Positions 7,209 to 14,474 of a stretch of DNA of 20,109 bases are shown here, one piece after another. The translations under genes and the position numbers were made by a program. Each line of letters starts with the position of its first letter. Position 1 is the stretch's first letter. This DNA comes from UBA2136 sp047635695 (lineage in GTDB: Bacteria > Pseudomonadota > Alphaproteobacteria > UBA2136), in NCBI GenBank assembly GCA_047635695.1, contig JBLILN010000025.1, forward strand, positions 1-20,109. The letters run 5' to 3'. Under the pieces are notes generated by a model. The model was not told where the DNA came from. It made no database searches and saw only the letters and a list, made by a program, of their open reading frames with translations.

Positions 7209-7406
7209 TTAAGACGTTAAATCGTCAGAAGATTTTTGTGCTACAATTTCACGGTCACCGTAAAAGCCGCATGAAGGACACACGTGGTGTGGTTGCTTCA
7301 ATTCGCCACAGTTTGGGCACTCTTGGTGCGCTGCTGCACTGATTGCGTCATGAGAACGACGTTGGCCACGACGTGATCTTGAAATCTTAGTTTTTGGTAC
7401 TGCCAT
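7209..7406 (-). CDS. rpmF: 50S ribosomal protein L32
   Basis: The 65-aa protein begins MAVPKTKISRSRRGQRRSHD, the standard L32 N-terminus, and has a zinc-ribbon with Cys30, Cys33, Cys43 and Cys46 (CPNCG and CPSCG). A longer open frame reaches 7472, but the L32 start at 7406 has the ribosome binding site AAAGAGAG and the conserved N-terminus, so the 22 extra residues are rejected. The full set of four cysteines indicates the zinc-binding form. It follows yceD, the usual partner. Confidence 0.97.
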   Translation of the reverse strand: MAVPKTKISRSRRGQRRSHDAISAAAHQECPNCGELKQPHHVCPSCGFYGDREIVAQKSSDDLTS

Positions 7407-7512
7407 TTTTCTCTCTTTCGTATAATTTACCGTTAATGCTTGAAAGCAAAGAAACGGTATTATTACCATCAATCTGTTCTACAAAACAAAACTCAAGCTA
7501 ACTTCTATATGA

Positions 7513-8061
7513 TTATGAGTCAGATTTCAAGTCTTTCAAGACAGAAAATGGATTTTTTTCTTCTTTTTCTTTCAAAATGGCCTTTTCTTGCCCATCATTC
7601 AGATCAAACTCGCCTTTTTTGCATGAAAGTGTATCGGGGTGAATTGGGTAAGAATTCATATTTAAAATGATTTGTTGCACTAAATATTCCTTCATTTCCA
7701 AAATAGCACCGTGTAAAACAACTGTAATTTCGTCTTCGCCGCGGTCATCGATGAATACGCGTTCGTGAAATTTGATCACCTCATCTTCAGGAAATTCTTT
7801 AAGTGTGCGCACACAAGTACGTTTCATTGTCGTTTTAATTTCGCCCATCATGTTTAAAACATTGCCTGCTTTTTCCACAATACAGCGAATAAAGCACTTG
7901 CCAAATTCAGGAACATTTATTTGTTTACAAGCACCTTTCCAATTTTCATCAGTGACATCACCTTCTATGAGGTACGAACCATTACGCATGGTATCGACAT
8001 TAAAAGATACAGAAAAAGGGTCTTTTTTATATACCTTCACGTAGTCTCTTGTTTCATTCAT
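7513..8061 (-). CDS. yceD: YceD / DUF177 family protein
   Basis: The 182-aa protein belongs to the DUF177 (YceD) family, known elsewhere for a link to 23S rRNA maturation or accumulation and almost always encoded upstream of rpmF, as here. Support comes from the central CVRTL (about 82-86), the acidic D/E-rich segment DDRGEDEITV near 105-114, EYLVQQIILNMNSYPIHP near 124-141 and the terminal NPFSVLKDLK. Its start overlaps the stop of the CBP3-like gene by four bases (ATGA), so the two are coupled. The sequence is rather divergent outside these motifs. Confidence 0.88.
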   Translation of the reverse strand: MNETRDYVKVYKKDPFSVSFNVDTMRNGSYLIEGDVTDENWKGACKQINVPEFGKCFIRCIVEKAGNVLNMMGEIKTTMKRTCVRTLKEFPEDEVIKFHERVFIDDRGEDEITVVLHGAILEMKEYLVQQIILNMNSYPIHPDTLSCKKGEFDLNDGQEKAILKEKEEKNPFSVLKDLKSDS

Positions 8062-8633
8062 GACGCATCCTCCATTTTATCGGCGACAAATTCTTTTGGC
8101 TCAGAACCATTCCTTTGAAGGTTTTCTAGGTTTTTAAGCCAACCACTAAGGTTTTGTGCCTGCATTTTACGTGCTTCAGATATAAGCGTGATAGCAAGGC
8201 TCATTGCCTTTGCTTTGTCACACACACTATTTCTCAGAAAACTTTCGGTTAGCTTGGCGGTACTGCCTTCATCAAAAGCCTCACCATAAGAAACCAAACG
8301 CCCATGAAAAGCCGCTGCTAGTTTTTTAACTTCAGGGCCGATGCGTACATCACTTACCCCCTGCTCACGCAGAGCAATTTCAAAGTTGTCAAACATGTAG
8401 TCATAAGCATCTTGAGAAAGGTTTTTCGCTGTTTTAGAGCCCTCTCCTTTCAGGTACCATGCATATAAAACCATAAAAATTGAAATGGATTCAAACTTAT
8501 GGCGACGTGCCTCTAAGGTGTTAGAATCCACATTAAATCGGTTCGGAAAGGCATTTCTTGCCTGTGACAGCGCACTTTCGAATACTTTTGTTGTATTTCC
8601 GTCTGCTCGTCGTTTAAATATGCTGAAAATCAT
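8058..8633 (-). CDS. CBP3-like ubiquinol-cytochrome c chaperone family protein
   Basis: This 191-aa protein resembles the Ubiq_cyt_C_chap (CBP3) family, which in mitochondria binds newly made cytochrome b and helps assemble the bc1 complex. The best match is the stretch ALREQGVSDVRIGPEVKKLA (about 87-106) followed by FHGRLVSY, preceded by a helical part with AWYLKGEG. There is no signal peptide or membrane segment, consistent with a cytoplasmic chaperone. It overlaps yceD by four bases and is divergent from bamE, the usual alphaproteobacterial arrangement. Its role in bc1 assembly here is inferred from family only. The last 30 residues (from about 160) are not conserved to my eye. Confidence 0.85.
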   Translation of the reverse strand: MIFSIFKRRADGNTTKVFESALSQARNAFPNRFNVDSNTLEARRHKFESISIFMVLYAWYLKGEGSKTAKNLSQDAYDYMFDNFEIALREQGVSDVRIGPEVKKLAAAFHGRLVSYGEAFDEGSTAKLTESFLRNSVCDKAKAMSLAITLISEARKMQAQNLSGWLKNLENLQRNGSEPKEFVADKMEDAS

Positions 8634-8731
8634 TGCGTAAACTGTCCTTTTTTCATATTCTCTTTTAAGAAAAGTAGTAAACTTAAATTAACATGAAATA
8701 AAGTGTTTATCTATTGAAAAAAGGAAGACCT

Positions 8732-9166
8732 ATGCTCAAACAAACTATTCTAACCATTACTGTGTTATGCACAGTCGTTTTTGCAACATCAGCTTGTACG
8801 AAGCGCATGGAGACACACGGTAGTATCGTGAAGCAGGAACGCCTTGATCGCATTCAAATTGGTAGCCACACAAAAAACGACGTGGCAGAGCTTTTAGGTT
8901 CTCCTTCAGCTACAGGTACTTTTAACGATAAACGTTGGTACTATTTCACCGAAAAGGCAGCCGTAGGCTCACTTGGCCGCAGCAAGCTTCTTGAGCGTGA
9001 AATTGTTATTGTTGACTTTGACAAGCAAGGTGTTGTTTCGTCACTAACCTTTAAGTCAAAAGACGACGCACAAAAAGTTAACCCAAGCAAAAAAACAACA
9101 ACCACACATGGACAAACCCTTGGTATTATTGACCAATTTATTAACAACCTAGGCAAAGGGTTCTAA
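8732..9166 (+). CDS. bamE: BamE / OmlA outer-membrane assembly lipoprotein
   Basis: BamE is an outer-membrane lipoprotein of the BAM complex that inserts beta-barrel proteins. The 144-aa product has a signal peptide ending in SAC, with Cys21 as the likely lipidated residue; the lipobox is atypical because the -3 position is Thr. The SmpA/OmlA domain is clear: RLDRIQIGSHTKNDVAELLG, then FNDKRWYYFTEKAA, then EREIVIVDFDKQGVVSSL. The ATG at 8732 was chosen over an upstream TTG at 8714 because AAGGAAG lies 5-12 bases before it. It is divergent from the CBP3-like gene. The two pilin-like genes follow after 73 bases with no terminator between. Confidence 0.92.
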   Translation: MLKQTILTITVLCTVVFATSACTKRMETHGSIVKQERLDRIQIGSHTKNDVAELLGSPSATGTFNDKRWYYFTEKAAVGSLGRSKLLEREIVIVDFDKQGVVSSLTFKSKDDAQKVNPSKKTTTTHGQTLGIIDQFINNLGKGF

Positions 9167-9239
9167 TATTTTTATAGGGCAAAAAATAAAACCAACACAA
9201 GCGCCCTGCATTAGAAAATACTTAGATAAAGAACATCGC

Positions 9240-9851
9240 ATGAAAAATGTTTACTCAAAGTTTTTATCTAATGCAAGAGGTGCTATTTTTGGTATTGATG
9301 CACGCATTGCAATTGCTATTTTTGCAGCCCTTTCTGTCACTGCCGGTTATTACGCCCTTGGTAGAATCGAACAAATTCGCAACGCATCTATCATGAAGGA
9401 ACTTGCCGCCGTTGAAAATGCAATGATACAAATGCAAACAGATATGGGTATTTTTTATCAACAGTCTATCGCTGAAAGCAATGGCCGTGATGATTTTCAA
9501 GCTTTATGGAATTCGAACTATATCAATAGCCGCTTTCAAAGATTATGGAACGGTCCTTATATTAACGAAGAAACGACTAATCACAGTATTCTTGGCACTT
9601 ACTACATTACTTATTACCGCAATGATATGTCTCCTTGTGAAAATAAAGGTGATTGCCACGCCTTTATTGCCATTAGTGAAACACCTACAAAAATATGGAA
9701 TTATATCAATGATTACGTAGATGGCAATGTCGGTGAAAGCCCTGAAAGTATTAAAACAGCGCATTTATCTGGTAAAATACGTGCAATATCTCTGATAGAG
9801 CCACGTACTTTGCTGTATAAGGCTGTAAGCAGGAAAACAAGGAGATACTAA
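9240..9851 (+). CDS. Pilin-like protein, first of a tandem pair
   Basis: I infer a type IV pilin or pseudopilin-like protein. A short basic leader (1-14, ending ARG) runs into a hydrophobic helix, residues 23-41, in the pattern G14-A15-I-F-G-I-D20-A-R followed by IAIAIFAALSV. Classical prepilins are cut after Gly and have Glu at +5; here the acidic residue is Asp at +6 after Gly14 or +5 if cut after Ala15. The globular part has two close cysteines (133, 139), a likely disulfide, and a late NDYVDGN segment like the Asp-rich C-terminal loop of pseudopilins. It is paralogous to the next gene, sharing the leader register and a GPY motif near 105-107. The start has only a weak upstream A/G-rich site. 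No secretion or pilus machinery gene is in the window. Confidence 0.7.
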   Translation: MKNVYSKFLSNARGAIFGIDARIAIAIFAALSVTAGYYALGRIEQIRNASIMKELAAVENAMIQMQTDMGIFYQQSIAESNGRDDFQALWNSNYINSRFQRLWNGPYINEETTNHSILGTYYITYYRNDMSPCENKGDCHAFIAISETPTKIWNYINDYVDGNVGESPESIKTAHLSGKIRAISLIEPRTLLYKAVSRKTRRY

Positions 9852-10453
9852 TGCAAAAATATTTTAAATCTCATATAAAAAACCAAAAAGGAGCAATGTT
9901 TGGCTTAGACGCACGTATTACGCTCGCTATATTTAGTGGTTTAAGTGTCATTGCTGGTTATACCATCACATCAAATCTTGACTATATTACTGGTGGCGCC
10001 TTAAGCGACGAGCTTAAAAACTTTTCTGCCGCTGTGGACGGTTACCACCATGATTTACGCCAAGACATATTTAAAACACTTCGTACACCTAGCAGTGAAA
10101 ATGCCGTTGCCGCCCTTTATGACAATGAGTATATAACACCTGGGCGTTACCGTGCTAGATGGCTGGGCCCTTATGTGGAATACCGAAGCACCAAACACCA
10201 TAAATATGGGCACATGACAATTGAGAAAAGACAAAATAGTTTTAATGATAAATGCAAGGTTACTGGTAATATTTGCTACCTCTGGGCATCATTTGAATCT
10301 GTGCCGCTTGGTACACTTCAAAAAGTAAACGACGACTATGACGGCAATGAAGTTGCCCCTGAGCTTGAAGGACGTATTCAGTGGGATATGCGTGAAGACA
10401 AAGGCAATGAGAACTTCAGGCTATGGTATAGGATATCACGTAGCATCCTTTAG
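9851..10453 (+). CDS. Pilin-like protein, second of a tandem pair
   Basis: This 200-aa paralogue of the preceding protein has the leader and helix in exactly the same register: K13-G14-A15, FG at 17-18, D20-A-R22, then hydrophobic to about 40. It also shares the YIT...RW.GPY block (94-108), a cysteine pair (135, 142; spacing one longer than in its partner) and a VNDDYDGNE loop (159-167), but overall identity is low. Its ATG overlaps the stop of the first gene (TAATG) and has AAGGAGA upstream, so the two are made together, probably as minor pilins or pseudopilins that assemble with each other. Function is inference; the noncanonical cleavage site leaves it open whether prepilin peptidase processes them. 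Confidence 0.7.
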   Translation: MQKYFKSHIKNQKGAMFGLDARITLAIFSGLSVIAGYTITSNLDYITGGALSDELKNFSAAVDGYHHDLRQDIFKTLRTPSSENAVAALYDNEYITPGRYRARWLGPYVEYRSTKHHKYGHMTIEKRQNSFNDKCKVTGNICYLWASFESVPLGTLQKVNDDYDGNEVAPELEGRIQWDMREDKGNENFRLWYRISRSIL

Positions 10454-10585
10454 CTACGCGTGGCGCTTTAAACCTATGAGCATGAGTATCTAAACCTCCA
10501 AACATCTACAGCAAGTACACAGTATCTGACTTAATTAAGCACAAATAGATTTACATATTTCAGTAATACATACATGGCGCATAAA

Positions 10586-10609
10586 AAAACACCTCCGAAG
10601 AGGTGTTTT
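10586..10609. terminator. Bidirectional terminator between pilin pair and membrane protein gene
   Basis: A perfect 10-bp stem, AAAACACCTC / GAGGTGTTTT, closes a CGAA loop. A and T runs on both sides allow it to act on transcripts from either side. It ends the plus-strand bamE-pilin stretch and the minus-strand membrane protein gene. Confidence 0.9.
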
Positions 10610-10624
10610 GCCATTTAAGGCTTT

Positions 10625-11272
10625 TTATGCGCTATCTTTAGATGCCTTGCATACAGGCATCGGTGTTTCAGTTAAAGATCTGTCATTTGCTGGCCCGTCA
10701 AGGCCTGGTACAATATTCCCGATGACGACGTCAACAACAACGAGAACAAAAGAAGCGTACATACTAACAAGCAGTATATTAAAAAGCCCCTCTCCATATA
10801 AAAATGAAGACATAAACAAGCACAAAAGAGCTTTTAGAGATACCCCTAAAGCTTTATCACATTTTAACTTAACAAAGTCTCTTGCGACTAGCAAAGTCAC
10901 ATAACCCGCAAAAGTCAATACAAGTAACGCCAATATAATAGGTTTCGACAATACTGACGCCGCAGACAAAACCACAACAGCATAACCCATATAGCGCATA
11001 AAACGGTTGATATAATAAATTGAATTATTATCAACTAACCAATTACAAGCCTTCTTTGCTACGCCATGAAAGTTTATTAAAGCGGATTTAAAACCACCTC
11101 TAAGTTGCTCTCTATTTATTTCATGTTTTGTATTTTTTAGTAATACGATAACAGAAAGAACAGACATAAGGGTAGCCATAAGCACCGCAGGTGTATAAAC
11201 AACATCAAACATACTCACCAAAGCGACCGCCCAACAAGTAAAGGACAGCCCCTTATAAACAGCAATTTTCAT
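10625..11272 (-). CDS. Multi-pass membrane protein of unknown function, probably 5'-truncated
   Basis: The open frame encodes 215 residues with about six hydrophobic segments (roughly 8-23, 27-46, 93-108, 110-130, 143-160, 163-187) and no family I recognise. The ATG at 11272 has no good ribosome binding site. The same reading frame extends 68 codons upstream to an ATG at 11476 with a strong GAGGA site, interrupted only by one TAA at 11371-11369. I therefore think the intact gene began at 11476 and that this is the remaining part of a nonsense-broken gene, although re-initiation at 11272 is possible. It would have been a single-gene unit between its own leader and the terminator at 10586-10609. 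Confidence 0.55.
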   Translation of the reverse strand: MKIAVYKGLSFTCWAVALVSMFDVVYTPAVLMATLMSVLSVIVLLKNTKHEINREQLRGGFKSALINFHGVAKKACNWLVDNNSIYYINRFMRYMGYAVVVLSAASVLSKPIILALLVLTFAGYVTLLVARDFVKLKCDKALGVSLKALLCLFMSSFLYGEGLFNILLVSMYASFVLVVVDVVIGNIVPGLDGPANDRSLTETPMPVCKASKDSA

Positions 11273-11476
11273 ATGATAAAAGGCATCATAGCCCTCATCA
11301 ATGTCACGATCCTCAAAAACACAAAATCTAATAAGGACAATAACGGCTAAAATTGCAGTAACCCAATCTTAAATACTCACCAATAAGGTAGCTACACCAC
11401 AGTAAACTGCAAAAAAGGCTAAAAATAGCCCACAGATTTTTGCGCCTTGCAGGGCGATAGGTTGAAATTTTTCCAT
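11273..11476 (-). pseudogene. N-terminal part of the membrane protein gene, split by a TAA codon
   Basis: Reading from ATG at 11476 gives MEKFQPIALQGAKICGLF and a hydrophobic stretch to codon 35, then TAA, then 32 more sense codons (starting DWVTAILAVIV, a second hydrophobic stretch, and an acidic FEDRDIDEGYD) that run without a break into the ATG at 11272. GAGGA lies 7 bases before the first ATG. Frame, ribosome binding site and membrane-like composition on both sides of the TAA support a single ancestral gene of about 282 codons. A sequencing error is the other simple explanation. Confidence 0.65.
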
Positions 11477-11575
11477 AATTATATCCTCAAAAATGAGTAA
11501 AAAAATTAAGGTGTAAACACCCTCTTTAAAAGTACAAAAAGTAGCTTGTTGAAAAAGTGTAGGTTCGTTCTAGAC

Positions 11576-11605
11576 ATTAGTATGGGGGGGGATGTAATAT
11601 TTCTA
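11576..11605 (-). promoter_or_regulatory. C-tract promoter-like element upstream of the broken membrane gene
   Basis: On the minus strand TAGAAA (11605-11600) precedes TATTACAT and a C8 run (plus strand G8, 11584-11591), then ACTAAT as a possible -10 at a spacer of 18. The layout mimics the element at 4479-4504. A small palindrome GGTGT-AA-ACACC at 11510-11521, followed by a T-rich run, lies in the leader before the start codon. Confidence 0.35.
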
Positions 11606-11626
11606 GCCCCTTATCTATAGTTTACC

Positions 11627-11650
11627 AAAAAAAAGCCCTCCAAAGAGGGC
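11627..11650 (-). terminator. Terminator of the alpha operon after rplQ
   Basis: On the minus strand GCCCTC pairs with GAGGGC around a TTTG loop and is followed by T8 (11634-11627). It lies 25 bases beyond the rplQ stop and ends the ribosomal transcription unit. Confidence 0.88.
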
Positions 11651-11674
11651 CTTAAATAGTAGAGATAAGAAAGC

Positions 11675-12223
11675 TTATTTACCTTTCGGTGAAACCTTTT
11701 GAGCAGGTGCCTTAGCAGCAACTGTTTTAGGTGCAGCTTTTTTAGCTTCTTTTGTAGGAGCTGTATCTTGCTTAGCAGGTGCTATAGCATCTGCTTTCAC
11801 TTTATCAGCTTTTACTACTTTTTTAGCTTCTTTAGCAGGTTTTTCTGCTTTTGTCGCTGTTATAGCAGCCTGTTCTGTTAGTTGAATGATCGCCATGTCA
11901 GCAGCATCACCCTTACGGAAACCTGCGCGAAGTACGCGTGTGTAACCACCTGGGCGTTTTGCAAATGCTGGTGCAATTTCATCAAACAACTTCTTCAAAA
12001 TTTCTTTATTTTGAATTGTTTTACCAACTTCACGACGTGCTGCAAGGTCACCCTTTTTAGCTTTTGTAATTAAAGGCTCAACCACGCGGCGAAGGTCCTT
12101 CGCTTTGTGAACTGTTGTTTTAATCTGACCGTGCTCAAGTAGTGCAGTTGCAAGGTTCATGAACATTGCTTTGCGGTGTGAGCTCGTGCGACTAAATTTA
12201 CGTCCTGCGGTACCGTGTCTCAT
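11675..12223 (-). CDS. rplQ: 50S ribosomal protein L17 with long Ala/Lys-rich tail
   Basis: L17 lies near the polypeptide exit of the large subunit. Residues 1-118 are a standard L17 (MRHGTAGRKFSRTSSHRKAM start, RPGGYTRVLRAGFRKGDAADM near the end of the domain). Residues from about 122 to 182 are a low-complexity Ala/Lys/Pro extension, making the protein about 60 residues longer than the E. coli form. Similar tails on L17 are known in alphaproteobacteria; S5 in this window has one too. It is the last gene of the alpha operon, separated from rpoA by 146 bases that contain a large inverted repeat. Confidence 0.96.
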   Translation of the reverse strand: MRHGTAGRKFSRTSSHRKAMFMNLATALLEHGQIKTTVHKAKDLRRVVEPLITKAKKGDLAARREVGKTIQNKEILKKLFDEIAPAFAKRPGGYTRVLRAGFRKGDAADMAIIQLTEQAAITATKAEKPAKEAKKVVKADKVKADAIAPAKQDTAPTKEAKKAAPKTVAAKAPAQKVSPKGK

Positions 12224-12306
12224 AATATATTCTCTTTTCTCTATTTATTTAGTTAGTTAATGCTTTAAAACTATTTCAGTAACAATTTAAGTTAGTCATT
12301 TCTTTA

Positions 12307-12351
12307 TTAGCGCCGCCGTGCACCACTTATGTGCACAAGGTGCGACGCTAA
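12307..12351. repeat. Large imperfect inverted repeat between rpoA and rplQ
   Basis: TTAGCG (12307-12312) pairs with CGCTAA (12346-12351) and, inside, GCACC (12320-12324) with GGTGC (12339-12343); the hexamer GTGCAC appears twice (12318-12323, 12331-12336). The element is much richer in GC than its surroundings. It lies inside the operon and is not followed by a T-run on the minus strand, so an RNA processing or stability element is more likely than a terminator. Confidence 0.5.
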
Positions 12352-12369
12352 AGGAAAAAGTTGCTTAAA

Positions 12370-13386
12370 TTAGAATTCTGATTCTAGTTTCTTAGCAAGT
12401 TCTTCAATATTTTCTGGTGGCCAGCTGTCTAAGTGCATGCCAAGTCCAAGACCCATAGTTCCAAGTACTTCTTTAATTTCGTTAAGAGACTTGCGACCAA
12501 AGTTTGGTGTTTTAAGCATTGCAGATTCAGAATTCTGAACCAAGTCACCGATGTAAACGATGTTATCGTTTTTCAAGCAGTTTGCACTACGTACAGAAAG
12601 CTCTAACTCGTCAACTTTCATTAACAGGTTAGGGTTAATGTCAGGTGTGCTTTCTCTCACTTCTTTTTCTTCGATGATTTCATCAAAGTTTATGAAGAGT
12701 TGTAGCTGGTCTTGAAGAATGCGTGCTGCATAAGCAAGCGTATCTTCAGGTGAAGCAAAACCGTTAGTTTCAATATCGAGAGACAGTTTATCGTAGTCAG
12801 TATCTTGACCAACACGAGCATCTGTTACTTTGAAAGATACACGACGAACAGGAGAGTAAATCGCATCTACAGGAATTAGACCAACAATTGTTTCTTCTGG
12901 GCGGTGGTTTGCCGCAGGGCTGTAGCCCTTACCAGAGTCAACAGTAAGTTCGATGTTTAATTCAGCACCGTCACTTAAAGTTGCAATGTAATGTTCAGTG
13001 TCGATAACTTCAACATCTGCCCCACATGTGATATCACCAGCTGTTACAGTACAAGGACCTTTAACCTTAAGTTGTACTGTTTTAGCTTCATCAGCATGTA
13101 AACGAACTGCCATTGCTTTAATGTTAAGAATAATTTCTGCTACGTCTTCCATAACACCAGGAATAGAAGAAAATTCGTGTAAAACACCTTCAATTTTAAT
13201 TTGAGTTACAGCAGAACCTTGTAAGCTAGATAGTAGGATACGGCGTAGTGCGTTCCCCATTGTGTGACCAAAGCCACGTTCTAGCGGTTCAATTGTAAAA
13301 GTAGCATTTTTACGTCCATCACGACCAGGCGCAATGTTTACACTGTTCGGCTTAATAAGCTCTTTCCAGTTTTTCTGAATTTGCAT
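12370..13386 (-). CDS. rpoA: DNA-directed RNA polymerase subunit alpha
   Basis: The alpha subunit nucleates RNA polymerase assembly and contacts UP elements and activators. The 338-aa protein has the N-terminal domain with ERGFGHTMGNALRRILLSS (about 36-54) and, after a linker near 235-250, the C-terminal domain with LELSVRSANCLKNDNI and the helix around TPNFGRKSLNEIKEVL. An open frame reaches 13422 but the start at 13386 (MQIQKNWKELI) is the conserved one and has AAGGAATTGAAG upstream. It follows rpsK after a 105-base gap with an inverted repeat. Confidence 0.98.
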   Translation of the reverse strand: MQIQKNWKELIKPNSVNIAPGRDGRKNATFTIEPLERGFGHTMGNALRRILLSSLQGSAVTQIKIEGVLHEFSSIPGVMEDVAEIILNIKAMAVRLHADEAKTVQLKVKGPCTVTAGDITCGADVEVIDTEHYIATLSDGAELNIELTVDSGKGYSPAANHRPEETIVGLIPVDAIYSPVRRVSFKVTDARVGQDTDYDKLSLDIETNGFASPEDTLAYAARILQDQLQLFINFDEIIEEKEVRESTPDINPNLLMKVDELELSVRSANCLKNDNIVYIGDLVQNSESAMLKTPNFGRKSLNEIKEVLGTMGLGLGMHLDSWPPENIEELAKKLESEF

Positions 13387-13450
13387 ATCTTCAATTCCTT
13401 TATGTTTTTGTTTTCCTCTCAAGAGGACTAACAGTTTATTTTCTAAGCTC

Positions 13451-13476
13451 GACAGGCATATATTTCAACCCCTGTC
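13451..13476. repeat. Inverted repeat between rpsK and rpoA
   Basis: GACAGG at 13451-13456 and CCTGTC at 13471-13476 form a perfect 6-bp stem with a 14-base loop in the gap before rpoA. There is no T-tract, so this may be an intra-operon processing or regulatory hairpin. Confidence 0.4.
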
Positions 13477-13491
13477 TGCACCCTATTTTAT

Positions 13492-13887
13492 TTATACACG
13501 ACGTGCTTTTGGTGGACGGCAACCATTGTGTGGTACTGCTGTCATATCGCGAATAGTTGTAATATCAAAACCAATCGCTTGTAAAGCGCGCAAGGCAGAT
13601 TCACGGCCTGAGCCAGCACCTTTAACGTTTACTTCCAAAATTTTCATACCATGTTCTTGCGCTTTAGCACCAGCAGATTCACCTGCAAGCTGAGCTGCAT
13701 ATGGTGTTGACTTACGTGAGCCCTTAAAGCCCTGTTCACCAGCTGCTGCCCAAGAAATAGTATTACCTTGAACGTCTGTAATTGTTACAATTGTATTGTT
13801 AAACGTTGAGTATATGTGAGCAATACCGTTGGTAATGTTCTTTTTTACTTTGCGTTTAACACGACTTGTTGTTTGTTGAGTAGCCAT
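13492..13887 (-). CDS. rpsK: 30S ribosomal protein S11
   Basis: S11 lies on the 30S platform and helps shape the mRNA exit. The 131-aa protein carries the usual GIAHIYSTFNNTIVTITD segment, FKGSRKSTPYAAQLA and the terminal TAVPHNGCRPPKARRV. The N-terminal dozen residues are basic and variable, as in relatives. It follows rpsM after 17 bases. Confidence 0.98.
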   Translation of the reverse strand: MATQQTTSRVKRKVKKNITNGIAHIYSTFNNTIVTITDVQGNTISWAAAGEQGFKGSRKSTPYAAQLAGESAGAKAQEHGMKILEVNVKGAGSGRESALRALQAIGFDITTIRDMTAVPHNGCRPPKARRV

Positions 13888-13904
13888 TATTTACTTCTCT
13901 TCCT

Positions 13905-14267
13905 TTATCTTTTAACAACAGACTTACGGGGACCCTTACGAGTACGCGCGTTTGTCTTTGTTTTTTGTCCACGAACTGGCAATCCACGACGGTGACGCAA
14001 ACCACGGTAGCAAGCTAAATCCATCAAACGTTTGATGTCTAGAGCTGTTTGGCGACGGCAGTCACCTTCTACAATGTAGTCTGCTTCAATAATTGTGCGG
14101 ATTTTCGCAACTTGCTCTTCTGATAGATCTTGAACACGTAGGTCAGATTTAACCTTAGCGCTTTCAAGGATATCATAAGCAGTTTTGCGGCCAATACCGT
14201 AAATGTAAGTCAGGGAAGCCCAAACTTGTTTATCTGTAGGTATGTTTACACCGGCAATACGAGCCAC
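13905..14267 (-). CDS. rpsM: 30S ribosomal protein S13
   Basis: S13 sits in the 30S head and contacts the 50S subunit and P-site tRNA. The 120-aa sequence starts MARIAGVNIPTDKQV, contains YIYGIGRKTAYDIL and CYRGLRHRRGLPVRGQKTKTNARTR in pieces, and ends GPRKSVVKR. It is the first gene after a 207-base gap that holds a strong promoter (14320-14347), so the rpsM-rpsK-rpoA-rplQ set can be transcribed apart from secY. Confidence 0.98.
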   Translation of the reverse strand: MARIAGVNIPTDKQVWASLTYIYGIGRKTAYDILESAKVKSDLRVQDLSEEQVAKIRTIIEADYIVEGDCRRQTALDIKRLMDLACYRGLRHRRGLPVRGQKTKTNARTRKGPRKSVVKR

Positions 14268-14319
14268 GATTTCTCTCCTTTTAATAAAATTGTATTCGTT
14301 TTTTCCACGAATATCGCTG

Positions 14320-14347
14320 AAAATACCATTTTCCTAACAAATGTCAA
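14320..14347 (-). promoter_or_regulatory. Sigma70-type promoter of the alpha operon
   Basis: A perfect -35 TTGACA (14347-14342, minus strand) stands 16 bases before TATTTT (14325-14320). About 50 bases separate it from the rpsM start at 14267. Confidence 0.65.
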
Positions 14348-14370
14348 GAAAATAAGCACTTAAATTCATT

Positions 14371-14387
14371 TTCGGTATAACACCGAA
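14371..14387. repeat. Inverted repeat upstream of the rpsM promoter
   Basis: TTCGGT and ACCGAA form a perfect 6-bp palindrome around ATAAC, 24 bases upstream of the rpsM -35 box. It could be an operator or a weak hairpin ending the rpmJ transcript; no T-run follows on the minus strand. Confidence 0.4.
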
Positions 14388-14474
14388 CTTATAGAGCAAG
14401 CTGTTTATTTTCATTTATTCTTAAAATACACTTATATTTCAAAAAGATAGAAAAAACAATCACTCCAAAAAAAT

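Noticed and set aside
7407..7472. A 22-residue N-terminal extension of L32
   Set aside because: The start at 7406 gives the conserved L32 N-terminus and has a ribosome binding site; the extension is unlike any L32.
9167..9239. GGGC / GCCC arms as a terminator between bamE and the pilin pair
   Set aside because: The stem is only four bases with a loop of over 20 and there is no T-run, so transcription may continue from bamE into the pilin genes.
9240..10453. Classification of the pair as ordinary type II secretion pseudopilins (GspG/H)
   Set aside because: The FTLIELL-type N-terminus and the Glu at +5 are missing and no other gsp gene is present, so only pilin-like is justified.
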